Assembly (NCBI GenBank): GCA_014382905.1
Contig: JACNIU010000215.1
Location: 1 to 32,135 of the forward strand
Reading direction: 5' to 3'
DNA length: 32,135 nt
From: Desulfobacterales bacterium
GTDB taxonomy: Bacteria > Desulfobacterota > DSM-4660 > Desulfatiglandales > Desulfatiglandaceae
Below are positions 24,414-31,948 of this stretch, piece after piece. Under the pieces are notes generated by a model. That model saw nothing but the letters and a program-made list of their open reading frames with translations. It ran no database searches and was not told where the DNA came from. Position numbers and translations under genes: made by a program. How positions within the stretch are numbered: the first letter of the stretch is position 1; each line of letters starts with the position of its first letter.

Positions 24414-25134
24414 GTCTCCAACCTGGTGCCGAATGAAGTTCCAAAAAGTCAAGTTCCAGATAACACTAGAAAAATAAGGATTTCAACTCAGTTTCAAGGC
24501 TGCTTTATAGACGGCTGATTCTGCAACACTTTTGCTGTTTCTTTCTTATGGAGAAGCTCGTTAAGGATTCTGTCTTGCCCATCCAATTTATAGAGAATAT
24601 TGTCTGTTTTTTTCAAACAGCTTCAAAGCTGAAGCCAAGAGCCCATCTGACAACATCGGACATTGAGATACGGAATCAATATCTCAGGTTCACTCGATAT
24701 AACTGAATTGAGGACATCACAGCTTTTTAACTTGCGGATATGTGTGACTTCTGGCAAGATAAAAGCATTAAAATGAGGCTGGGATTGTTTCGCATGCAAA
24801 GCAATCTCTTCTATCGAGGCACTTGTGCTTGATGCAAGAAGTCCTTTTCTGCAACCGAATAAGAGGCAAATTGATCGGCCCTATATGTTGTGGTCGTAAG
24901 AATTTCAGCTGTGACTTCAGAGGCCTTACCAGTCAATTGAATTGCGTAGTCATATCACAGCTTTTTGAGAACACGGATTCTATAGGATATGAAGAAACAT
25001 ATAACAGATTTTAGGTGGTTACGAGAATTTCAAAGATTGCATTTATCAACGTTGTACGATAGAATTGACTATGTTTTGTTGCCCCCAGGAGGCCTATGCA
25101 AGAATAGAGTACACACATATTCTGAACCGTCTTT
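24414..25134. other. 721-bp intergenic region ahead of the sigma-54 regulator
   Basis: No gene is supported. It contains a near-repeat of TGAATTG...CATCACAGCTTTTT (24703-24727 and 24938-24965) and inverted copy C of the dispersed repeat. A strong AGGAGG at 25087-25092 precedes an ATG at 25096 that is in frame with the regulator but is closed after three codons by TAG, with a TGA further on. Confidence 0.5.
24830..24946 (-). repeat. dispersed repeat, copy C (inverted relative to copy B)
   Basis: The reverse complement matches 7021-7129 over about 100 bp with around five differences, for example GCAACCGAATAAGAGGCAAA at the same relative place. This is the best-conserved part of the repeat family in the window, which suggests recent spread compared with copy A. 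Confidence 0.8.
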
Positions 25135-27003
25135 ATGAAACAAGTACGCATGAATTCTAACCGCACAAAGGATATCTCAAGTTTAGGTCTTAAGCCGCAT
25201 GGAAGACCCAGGGATAAAAATTATTACAACCTATTGCCGGTCTCTATGGCACCGAACGCCCTCTTCGAACGGATCAAGGAACTGAACTGCCTGTATGGCA
25301 TTTCCAACCTTCTTGAAAATCAAGATGTATCTTTATCATGGATCATGAAGCGCGCCGTTGAACTGATCCCGGCAGCCTGGCAGTATCCTGAAAACGCCTG
25401 TGCGCGTATCAGACTGGACGGCCAGGTGTATACCTCCAAAAATTACAAAACGACACGCTGGCGTCAGAATTCCAAAATCATACTGAATGACAAACATGTC
25501 GGCGACGTGGATGTCTGTTATATTCAGGCGCCTCCGGAGAGTGACGGTGGACCGTTTCTGGAAGAGGAAGACCGCCTTTTGAGGGCAATTGGCGAGCGTT
25601 TAGGCAAGGTCTTATGGCTAAAAAGTTCAGAAGAAGCGCTTAAAGAAAATGAAGAGCGGTATCGGGTGCTCACCGAACAGGTAGCCGAAGGCGTTGCCCT
25701 GGTGCAAAATGCCCGCTTCTGTTATGTAAATCCAGCATTTTGCAAAATGTTCAATGTCCATTCGGCACAAGCATTGTGCAATGGCCAGGTGCACCGCCCC
25801 CCTGCAGGTGATGCCGATGAGATCGCGCGGCTTTATGAATCAAGAGCCGATGGTATCATTGAGGCCAAGGTTGAAGATGTTCATCGCCTCACCCGGTCAG
25901 AAAAGACATTCTGGATACAGGTTTGCCACAGCCCGATTACTTTCAAGGGCGCACCCGCACTGCTGTCAACATTCAAGGACATCACCGAAATCAAAGAGCA
26001 GCAGATGGCCGCACAACGCATGGCGGATTTGTTAGACAATGAGAACAGGGTGTTGCGATCTTCATTGAAAGAACGGTATCGGCTTGGAGATATACTCGGC
26101 CGATCCCAAGCCATGCAGGAGGTGTACGAGCTCATTCTCAAGGCTGCTTCTACGGATGCCAGTGTTGCCGTATTTGGCGAATCGGGTTCCGGCAAGGAAC
26201 TGGTTGCTCACGCCATCCATAACCATAGTGCCAGAAAAAACGAACGGTTTGTCGCGGTGAACTGTGGCGCCATCCAAGAGTCCCTTTTCGAGCGTGAATT
26301 TTTCGGGCATCGCAAAGGCTCGTTTTCCAGCGCCCATGCAGATGCTCCGGGCTATCTGGATATGGCCGATGGCGGGACCCTGTTTCTGGATGAAATTAGC
26401 GATTTAACCGTCAACATGCAGGCCAAACTGCTGAGGGCCATCGAAGGGGGCGGATACCGGCCGGTCGGCGGCACAGAGACCATCTCCGCCGATTTCCGTA
26501 TTATATCGGCATCCAATGCCGCCCTAAGCGACAAAGTCGCCAGCGGACACATGCGCAAGGATTTCTTCTATCGCATCCAGGTGATCCAGATTCAATTGCC
26601 ACCATTACGCCGGCGCAAGCAGGATATTCCGCTGATAGCAGAACACTTCCTGCGAAAGATGAAAGCCCCTGCAGGCACGGCAAGGATTCCAGGCCGTATG
26701 ATGGATATTCTCATAGAGTACGAATGGCCCGGCAATGTCCGCGAACTGCGCAATGTATTGCAGCGGTACGTAACCCTTGGCCATCTCGAATTCCTTTCGC
26801 CCGGCTCAGATCACAGAACGACGCCAATTGCATCCGAACTAAACCTTCGCGAAGCGGTTCAGGACCTGGAAAAATCCCTCATCTCAAAGGCCCTGCGACA
26901 GACAGACGGGAACCGAACCCGGGCCGCCGCCCTTTTGGGTGTCTCCCGGCGAGCCCTTTTCCGGAAGATGCCCACGTCCCTAGTGCCAATATCGCCCACA
27001 TAG
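25135..27003 (+). CDS. sigma-54-dependent transcriptional activator with PAS sensor
   Basis: A 622-aa enhancer-binding protein. Residues 40-165 form a sensor segment common in Desulfobacterota regulators (NALFERIKELNCLYGISNLL, AWQYPENACARI). A PAS domain covers about 170-290, ending in STFKDITEIKEQ. The AAA+ domain spans about 315-545: Walker A GESGSGKE (348-355), Walker B TLFLDE (415-420), an arginine-finger region MRKDFFYR and WPGNVRELRN (531-540). The C-terminus is a Fis-type helix-turn-helix (GNRTRAAALLGVSRRALFRK, 592-611). The loop that contacts sigma-54 is GSFSSA (395-400) instead of GAFTGA. There is no receiver domain, so input is probably a ligand or redox signal. The start is uncertain: 25135 has no clear ribosome site, and MAPNALFER (residue 38) may be the original start. 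The likely target operon lies just downstream. Confidence 0.9.
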   Translation: MKQVRMNSNRTKDISSLGLKPHGRPRDKNYYNLLPVSMAPNALFERIKELNCLYGISNLLENQDVSLSWIMKRAVELIPAAWQYPENACARIRLDGQVYTSKNYKTTRWRQNSKIILNDKHVGDVDVCYIQAPPESDGGPFLEEEDRLLRAIGERLGKVLWLKSSEEALKENEERYRVLTEQVAEGVALVQNARFCYVNPAFCKMFNVHSAQALCNGQVHRPPAGDADEIARLYESRADGIIEAKVEDVHRLTRSEKTFWIQVCHSPITFKGAPALLSTFKDITEIKEQQMAAQRMADLLDNENRVLRSSLKERYRLGDILGRSQAMQEVYELILKAASTDASVAVFGESGSGKELVAHAIHNHSARKNERFVAVNCGAIQESLFEREFFGHRKGSFSSAHADAPGYLDMADGGTLFLDEISDLTVNMQAKLLRAIEGGGYRPVGGTETISADFRIISASNAALSDKVASGHMRKDFFYRIQVIQIQLPPLRRRKQDIPLIAEHFLRKMKAPAGTARIPGRMMDILIEYEWPGNVRELRNVLQRYVTLGHLEFLSPGSDHRTTPIASELNLREAVQDLEKSLISKALRQTDGNRTRAAALLGVSRRALFRKMPTSLVPISPT

Positions 27004-27078
27004 GGCATTATCGCCCGACTTAAATTTACCTCCAATTTCATATCGTTATATCATTTCTGTATAATTCGTACGGGCGAT
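26985..27078. promoter_or_regulatory. three candidate enhancer sites for the sigma-54 activator
   Basis: GCCAATATCGCCC (26985-26997) and GGCATTATCGCCC (27004-27016) are direct repeats, 11 of 13 identical and 19 bp apart. An inverted relative reads GGGCGATTTTTTCC from 27072. They lie about 85-180 bp upstream of the -24 element, the normal distance for enhancer-binding proteins. The first overlaps the last codons of the regulator gene. Confidence 0.5.
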
Positions 27079-27110
27079 TTTTTCCCGTTCCTAAGTTGTG
27101 CCCATCCCTC

Positions 27111-27137
27111 GTTTAATTAAATTACGTAGTCATATCA
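27111..27137 (+). repeat. ATTACGTAGTCATATCA motif shared with the region upstream of the regulator
   Basis: GTTTAATTAAATTACGTAGT and the following CATATCA match 24932-24957 (GTCAATTGAATTGCGTAGT, CATATCA), with about three substitutions and one indel, in the same orientation. One copy precedes the regulator gene and this one precedes its probable target promoter. It may be a second control site or an edge of the dispersed repeat. Confidence 0.5.
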
Positions 27138-27145
27138 GATTGTTA
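27133..27145 (+). promoter_or_regulatory. IHF-like binding site
   Basis: TATCAGATTGTTA fits the WATCAR-N4-TTR consensus. It sits between the enhancer-like repeats and the sigma-54 promoter, where IHF bends DNA to bring the activator to polymerase. An IHF alpha-like gene lies about 2 kb downstream. Confidence 0.45.
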
Positions 27146-27162
27146 TATCCACACATTGGTTT

Positions 27163-27179
27163 TGGCACACATTTTGCTA
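27163..27179 (+). promoter_or_regulatory. sigma-54 (-24/-12) promoter
   Basis: TGGCACACATTTTGCTA has GG at 27164-27165 and GC at 27176-27177 with ten bases between, matching the TGGCAC-N5-TTGCW consensus. It is about 50 bp upstream of the start codon at 27232, with the sigma-54 activator gene directly before it. Confidence 0.85.
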
Positions 27180-27231
27180 TGATGTTTTATTAGCCAACAG
27201 CGCATGGTGGAAACAGGAAAGGAGCAACTCG

Positions 27232-27666
27232 ATGAAACATGACCCCTTCGGAAACCTCAGTGATTGGGGACCGGTTTTAGAGCTCATTGACGAACTGGCA
27301 GACAACGGACAGTTGGGGCCATGTCAGCCGGGTCTGATTCGGATACTGAGGCACAAAGGGAACTGGCGGCTCCGGGAGGCGGTACTGATGCGAGTTGGAG
27401 AAATTGAAACCCCATCCTCTGAACTGGTTCTCGAAGTGCTCAGTATACTGGCCGACGATAACATCTACTACGATGTCCGGATTCTCGCCGGCGACGTATT
27501 AACTCAATTGTTGAAAAACGTCCGAGATGGTTTCAATGGCAACATACGCATGTCAGCACAAAAGGTAGCCGAACGACTCAGGACGACACCACAACCCATC
27601 ATTTTCGACAATGCATTAAAGAAGCTCTATTCAGAGATTGGTCTTGTAACCACGTTAGAAAATTGA
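27232..27666 (+). CDS. hypothetical HEAT-like helical protein
   Basis: 144 aa, predicted all-helical and soluble, with spaced Leu/Ala-rich helices (GNWRLREAVLMRVGEI, ELVLEVLSILADDNIYYDVR, RILAGDVLTQLLKN) that resemble HEAT-type repeats. No catalytic motif is seen. AAAGGAG precedes the ATG, and the gene is first in the unit behind the sigma-54 promoter. Similar small helical proteins beginning with DPFGNLSDWGPVL occur in other Desulfobacterota (from memory), without a known function. A protein-protein scaffold or adaptor role is possible but not shown. Confidence 0.75.
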   Translation: MKHDPFGNLSDWGPVLELIDELADNGQLGPCQPGLIRILRHKGNWRLREAVLMRVGEIETPSSELVLEVLSILADDNIYYDVRILAGDVLTQLLKNVRDGFNGNIRMSAQKVAERLRTTPQPIIFDNALKKLYSEIGLVTTLEN

Positions 27667-27701
27667 ACAGGTCGTTATTTATTTCAGAAAGGATACTATC
27701 A

Positions 27702-27926
27702 ATGATTCAAGAACTGAATGCTCGAGGACTATGCGGTACATGTATTTACTGGGCAAATTGTCTTTCACTGAAAAATAGTCTGAAACAAGGAAAACCGGTT
27801 TTTCACTGTGAGGAATTCGATGATTCTGCATCCAAAAAAGAGGGAGAACGCCGGTTTTTTCCCAACACTTTTGTTCCCGTCCAGTGCTTCAGCATGAAAA
27901 ATCTGATTCCAGGATGCGAGGCGTGA
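27702..27926 (+). CDS. small cysteine-rich protein, putative metal-binding
   Basis: 74 aa from the ATG at 27702, with AAAGGA eight bases upstream; a longer frame from 27663 lacks a ribosome site. The core is LCGTCIYWANC followed by HCEEF, a C-x2-C-x5-C-x15-C pattern (residues 11, 14, 20, 36), with two further cysteines near the end. Short proteins of this pattern are frequent in sulfate reducers and probably bind zinc or an iron-sulfur cluster. It lies 35 bp after the HEAT-like gene in the same operon. Function unknown. Confidence 0.75.
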   Translation: MIQELNARGLCGTCIYWANCLSLKNSLKQGKPVFHCEEFDDSASKKEGERRFFPNTFVPVQCFSMKNLIPGCEA

Positions 27927-27978
27927 AAATCTGCACTTAAAACGGATGGGGGATACCAGGGACGGTAACGTCTCTGTC

Positions 27979-27998
27979 GCGGAGTGATGCGTCTCCGC
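27979..27998 (+). other. hairpin between the Cys-rich gene and the sensor gene
   Basis: GCGGAG (27979-27984) pairs with CTCCGC (27993-27998) around an 8-nt loop, with no T tract. It might attenuate or process the operon mRNA in the 116-bp gap. Confidence 0.35.
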
Positions 27999-28042
27999 CA
28001 AAGGGGTGGAGGGTCGCTTACGCGTTTGAACAGGTAAGAGCG

Positions 28043-28726
28043 ATGGCAAAAAGCCATATATTCTATGACAAATACGCAAAGACAAAGAGAAGGCTTTTCC
28101 TATTATTTCTGGTTATGACATTTGTGTCGTTAGGCGCCGGGTTGGGGATTTTGAAGCTGAGCAACCTGAAAACGATCGGTTTGGGGCTTGAAAGTGTTTA
28201 TGAAGATCGCGTTAAACCGTTACCACAGCTAAAAAGGCTCTCGGATATATACGGAATAGACATGGTTGATACGGCCAACAAGGTTCTGAACAATAATATA
28301 TCGTGGGAGGAAGGAAGAAAACATCTCAGAGAAACAACAAAAGAAATCCCGGTTTTGTGGAACAGATACATGCAGACGCACCTTGTCGAGGAAGAAAAAA
28401 GGGGGGCGGACGAACTTCAATTGCTGTTTGAAGCTGCTGACAGGGCATCAGTGAAACTTGCGAAAATCCTCCTGAATGAAGATCAGAAGGCGCTCACGCG
28501 CTTTATCAAAGAGGACCTGTATCCAAGCATCGAGCCTGTTACAACCAAACTTGATGAATTGTTTCAAATTCAGGTCCGCATTGTGAAAGACATCAATGAT
28601 AAAGAAAGGATTCGGTACAGATTCGGGCTAAGTGTCGGAACCGCAAGTATTTTGATGAGCGTGATTCTATTCATTCTTGTTGTGCTCCAATGGAAAAGGT
28701 GCCGGTCTCTGCTTGATTCATTATAG
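28043..28726 (+). CDS. membrane four-helix-bundle sensor protein without an output domain
   Basis: 227 aa. Two membrane segments (about 18-38 and 200-217) enclose a periplasmic helical region of about 160 residues, the layout of the 4HB_MCP ligand-binding domain (RVKPLPQLKRLSDIYGIDMV, LYPSIEPVTTKLDELFQIQV). It ends ten residues after the second membrane segment, so it lacks the HAMP, methyl-accepting, kinase or cyclase modules that normally follow. Either it works with a separate partner or the 3' part has been lost; a decayed receiver-domain fragment lies 100 bp downstream. The ribosome site is weak (GGTAAGAG). Third gene behind the sigma-54 promoter. Confidence 0.75.
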   Translation: MAKSHIFYDKYAKTKRRLFLLFLVMTFVSLGAGLGILKLSNLKTIGLGLESVYEDRVKPLPQLKRLSDIYGIDMVDTANKVLNNNISWEEGRKHLRETTKEIPVLWNRYMQTHLVEEEKRGADELQLLFEAADRASVKLAKILLNEDQKALTRFIKEDLYPSIEPVTTKLDELFQIQVRIVKDINDKERIRYRFGLSVGTASILMSVILFILVVLQWKRCRSLLDSL

Positions 28727-29213
28727 AAAAGCATCGCGGTCCAAAGCGCGCATATGAAGGCCGGATTGTTTAAATGGGCCATTTTTGGTTACAAGCAAAA
28801 AACTGACCCGGAGGAGATAAGAATGCCGGCAAAATGCGGCCTGATTGCATAGGACGAACAGCCAGTCCGAGATCTGATAGCAAAAGCACTAAAAAATGGT
28901 AACATTTTAGTCTACAATGGTTTGACTGCAAGAATAATCAAGAAACCGGATATTAGGGGTAGCAGTATTGTCAAAACTAAATCAGTTTTTTCACTTTTAT
29001 CAGAACTTAGAAATTTTTGTAAAAAAGCATCAAGAGGCATTCTATCCCTCATGCGAAAACAAGTCTTTCTGTTTCAGATCACTTTCTTTGACCTTTCTTT
29101 ACGCTGCAATGTAGAAATAAAATCGTCTGGCTTCATATCCTTTCGCCTAAGATTATAGATTCGGAAGATTCCCCTTTAGAAGAGGCTTGACTGAAGTCCA
29201 ACAGAAATGACAG
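28727..29213. other. 487-bp region with a response-regulator remnant
   Basis: Apart from the receiver fragment at 28823-28900, nothing is convincing. A 78-residue plus-strand frame from 28922 and short minus-strand frames lack domains and ribosome sites. No terminator was seen for either flanking gene. Confidence 0.45.
28823..28900 (+). pseudogene. decayed response-regulator receiver domain start
   Basis: A very strong GGAGGAGATAAGA precedes ATG at 28823. Translation gives MPAKCGLIA, a TAG stop (28850-28852), then DEQPVRDLIAKALKN. Ignoring the stop, this is the first strand and helix of a receiver domain (normally LIVDDE or LIDDEQ followed by xVRxxI). The acidic pair is disrupted and the remaining 80 or so residues are absent. 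It probably once encoded a regulator in this operon. Confidence 0.6.
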
Positions 29214-29513
29214 CTATCTATTAGAACCGGCTTTACGGTTCATTTTTTCTTTAAGATCCGACGAATATCTAAAGGTAACAACCCTCCTACCATCAAGAAT
29301 CATATTATCGCCCGTTTGAGGATTCCTACCCCTCCTTGTCTTTTTATCTTTTACACAAAATTTTCCAAACCCGCTGATAAGAATATCCTCACCAGAAGCG
29401 AGCGTCTTTTTTATGTTTTCCAAAAGCGATTCCACAAGACGTGAGGCTTGGCTCTTAGGAAGGTCAAGCCTGTTGTGGATTGAGGATGTAAGATCGGTCT
29501 TAGTAACGGTCAC
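29214..29513 (-). CDS. ihfA: integration host factor alpha subunit-like protein
   Basis: A 99-aa DNA-bending protein of the HU/IHF family. The GTG at 29511-29513 is chosen as start because AGGAGG lies eight bases upstream and it yields the usual N-terminus (TVTKTDLTSSIHNRLDLPKS). Family blocks are ISGFGKFCVKDKKTRRGRNP with the conserved arm RNPQTG, and VVTFRYSSDLKEKMNR at the end, which favours the IHF alpha type over HU. It binds DNA as a dimer and bends it, supporting sigma-54 activation and recombination. It is not beside pheT, the usual neighbour of ihfA in some bacteria, and may be a paralogue. Confidence 0.88.
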   Translation of the reverse strand: MTVTKTDLTSSIHNRLDLPKSQASRLVESLLENIKKTLASGEDILISGFGKFCVKDKKTRRGRNPQTGDNMILDGRRVVTFRYSSDLKEKMNRKAGSNR

Positions 29514-29961
29514 GGAAACATCCCTCCTAAGGCAGAAAGGTTCAGTTTTCCAGAAACATAAGGTCAGAGCCAATAATTTTGTGAGGAAGCAGCAGTGAAA
29601 AGAGGTTTAGCTTGATCCATGAATTCATAATATGGTAGGCCAAATATTGTCAAGAAAGAAATATCCTTTAATTTCAAACCGATCAGGCACCCAAGACGCT
29701 AAGAAGCTTGAAAAAATGGACATCAGACGTTCGCTATTTACATGGGCATGTTAGGGGTTAGGCAGGGGGTAAGCGAAGAAACCTGGACCACCTCAGACGT
29801 CGAGGGTCCTATATGTGGGGCAGGTTATGAGTGTAATATTTTCCCACCAATTTGCATTCCTCATAAAATAGTAATATAATAAAATCAAGATGTTAAGCCG
29901 ATTCTGGCAGATATCCTGTTCAAGGAATTTGATATTATCCTTTTTATAGGGAGGGCCTATC
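29514..29961. other. 448-bp intergenic region between divergent genes
   Basis: No gene is supported. AT-rich, with the ribosome site of the IHF-like gene at one end and GGGAGG of the next gene at the other. A CTGGCAGATATCCTGTTC stretch near 29904 resembles a sigma-54 promoter but has GT in place of GC at -12. No strong promoter pair was identified. Confidence 0.45.
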
Positions 29962-30240
29962 ATGTATTATGACGACGATTTTGATAATGATTATGACAGC
30001 GATCCTGATAATTCAGGTTCTGGTTTCGATTTGTCTAATGACCAGGGTGAGGCTGAAAGGAATCTTGATCCGTTGAATTTGCGCGACCCAGAGAGCTCCT
30101 ATCTGTTTCTTAGTGATGATGCTCAAGATGAATTGACGAATCCCCAAAATCGGAAGCTAAAATGCCTGTTATGCCAACACGAATTCCTGGGGCGGGATCT
30201 GGATGATCTTGAGAGGCTCAAGGCCGATTACGGACTGTAA
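29962..30240 (+). CDS. small acidic protein with a partial zinc-ribbon
   Basis: 92 aa. The first 30 residues are extremely acidic (YYDDDFDNDYDSDPD). A middle part (ERNLDPLNLRDPESSYLFLS) is followed by KLKCLLCQHEF, a single CxxC knuckle. Similar Desulfobacterota proteins, from memory, continue into a second CxxC to form a full zinc ribbon; here the second pair is missing and the C-terminus (RDLDDLERLKADYGL) is helical, so the end may have been altered. GGGAGG lies eight bases before the ATG. Cytoplasmic; function unknown. Confidence 0.7.
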   Translation: MYYDDDFDNDYDSDPDNSGSGFDLSNDQGEAERNLDPLNLRDPESSYLFLSDDAQDELTNPQNRKLKCLLCQHEFLGRDLDDLERLKADYGL

Positions 30241-30811
30241 GCGCGAGAGACAGCTTTTCCCATATCTTGTGGTTTCTATCGATCAAGAAAAAGTGAGGTT
30301 TATATTACCCAGCTGTTTGATTTTACAGGCAAAAAGTGAAAGATTGATCTGGTAGCCTTGCGCGGATTTGGCGGATGTGCTATGAGGACTTATGCACGTT
30401 ATGTTGTCCCGAGGTCGGTGCCAATATCAAGAAATCTTGACCTTTCTCAGGCCGTCCTTTTTGAGCCGTCATCAATAAGCATTCGCCACTGACAACTATG
30501 GCATAAATACCTTAATTGGGGTGGCAATGCCATACCATTCTCTCCTGAACTTGCGGCCGCAGCAAGGGTTCCAGGGGAAAGCTCTACAATGAATCGATGT
30601 CCTAAATCTTCGTCCGTGAGAAAGGGAGGTGTTTAACCGGCTGAAATTGAATGAAGTTACAAAAAAGTCATTTAGCTTTTCTGTAAACCACGTCTGGGGC
30701 CTCGCTTTAGGTCTCCGGGTATACAAGACAGCCACTTCTTTGGCATAAAAAGTGCAGCAATGGCAGGAGAGCAAAAAAGAGCGGAAAAAAGCAAAAACAA
30801 GGAGGACACTG
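30241..30811. other. 571-bp intergenic region upstream of the chitinase gene
   Basis: No gene is supported on either strand. A long minus-strand frame crossing into the chitinase gene is an overlap artefact. No strong promoter consensus or terminator stood out. AAGGAGG at 30799-30805 is the chitinase ribosome site. Confidence 0.5.
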
Positions 30812-31909
30812 ATGATTTTCAAAGGGATATGGGTGATTCTCGCATTCGCCCTCGCTGTCTGGTGTACCGGCTGCTCTGGAAGTGATAATTCCTCGGAAGA
30901 AGTCGTCGAAGGTAAAAATGTTAAATTCATCGAATCTGTGTTCCCCACGGATGAATCCTGGGCGGAGGCTTTTCCGATCGCTGCGACCAATCCGAGCTGC
31001 ACCGGGGCGGCCACGTTGAGCCGAGCCCATTTCCTCAGCGCAGCTGCTGGCTTTCCCGCTTTCTGCGGCAGCGAGTCAGCCGAGAAGAACGAGCAGGAAC
31101 TGGCGGCTTTTCTTGCCAATGTGTCCCTTGAAACCAACGGCGCGGCAAAGGGCGGAACAGATGGCGGCTTGTGTTTCGACAGCGAAGTGGGTTGTGTCTA
31201 TCCCGGGTGTACGCCCGGCACGAACTGCTGCGACTACTGTTCGGATTTGGCGCCGCCTTACGATAACTATCACGCCTGTCCCTACGGGTATTTCGGTCGT
31301 GGAGCCCTGCAGATTACTAACCCGGTGAACTATGAAGAAGCGGGCCAGGCTCTGCATGATTTTGATCCTATCACGTTCCCGGACCCCAATTTCCTCGTCA
31401 TGGAGCCTGTGAAAATTCTCGAGGGAGATACGGCGTGGAGAGCGTCCCTGAACTTCTGGATGAATCACGCGGGCGGTTTCGAGACGTCGGGGACATCCGT
31501 TGGCGGGAAAATGACCTGTCACGAGGCCATGGTTGACCACAACGATTTCGGCAAGACCGTGGAGATTATCAACGGTAATCTGGAATGCAGGAACCCTTCG
31601 GAACCTTTCCAGAAGAAGACCCAATGGAGAATTGACTATTACGAACACTACGTCAGATACCTCTTTGACCCTCCGGTCCAACCCACGAAGCATGTCAAAT
31701 GTGCGGGGTCGTCAGGACCCTCCGATCCGACATCGCGCTGTGGAAAGGGCTGGGCCGATGCCAACAGTAATTGCCGGACCTGTTGTAGCGTGGACGCGGA
31801 CTGTCCGGATGAGTATCCGAAGTGCTATGCACAGCTCGCCAACCCCACACCCGCTGAAGCGGAATGTTCCTGCGGGACCGGGAGCAATTTAAACGGAAGT
31901 ATGAATTGA
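30812..31909 (+). CDS. GH19 chitinase-like lipoprotein with a Cys-rich chitin-binding-type tail
   Basis: 365 aa from the ATG at 30812, six bases after AAGGAGG. The signal peptide ends in a lipobox (VWCTGC, Cys21), so the protein should be anchored in a membrane facing the periplasm or outside. The GH19 fold is recognisable: catalytic-type Glu107 (NVSLETNG), Glu125 in CFDSE, matching the CFKQE position of plant enzymes, YFGRGALQIT (160-169), NFWMNHAGGF and INGNLEC (253-259). Residues 297-354 form a Cys-rich module (CGKGWADANSNCRTCC, then DCPDEYPKCYA) resembling chitin-binding domains mostly known from fungi and algae. The expected reaction is hydrolysis of beta-1,4-N-acetylglucosamine chains. 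The many disulfides and the tail are unusual for this type of bacterium and suggest transfer. A GNAT gene follows 39 bp later. Confidence 0.85.
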   Translation: MIFKGIWVILAFALAVWCTGCSGSDNSSEEVVEGKNVKFIESVFPTDESWAEAFPIAATNPSCTGAATLSRAHFLSAAAGFPAFCGSESAEKNEQELAAFLANVSLETNGAAKGGTDGGLCFDSEVGCVYPGCTPGTNCCDYCSDLAPPYDNYHACPYGYFGRGALQITNPVNYEEAGQALHDFDPITFPDPNFLVMEPVKILEGDTAWRASLNFWMNHAGGFETSGTSVGGKMTCHEAMVDHNDFGKTVEIINGNLECRNPSEPFQKKTQWRIDYYEHYVRYLFDPPVQPTKHVKCAGSSGPSDPTSRCGKGWADANSNCRTCCSVDADCPDEYPKCYAQLANPTPAEAECSCGTGSNLNGSMN

Positions 31910-31948
31910 AAGCCAGGGGGGTCCGAAACTTCAGGGAAGGAGAACACC

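Noticed and set aside
29904-29921. Second sigma-54 promoter before the small acidic protein gene
   Set aside because: The -12 GC dinucleotide is replaced by GT and the -24 box is imperfect.
30496-31137. 213-residue minus-strand frame overlapping the chitinase gene
   Set aside because: It is antisense to the signal peptide and catalytic region of a convincing gene and has no domain of its own.
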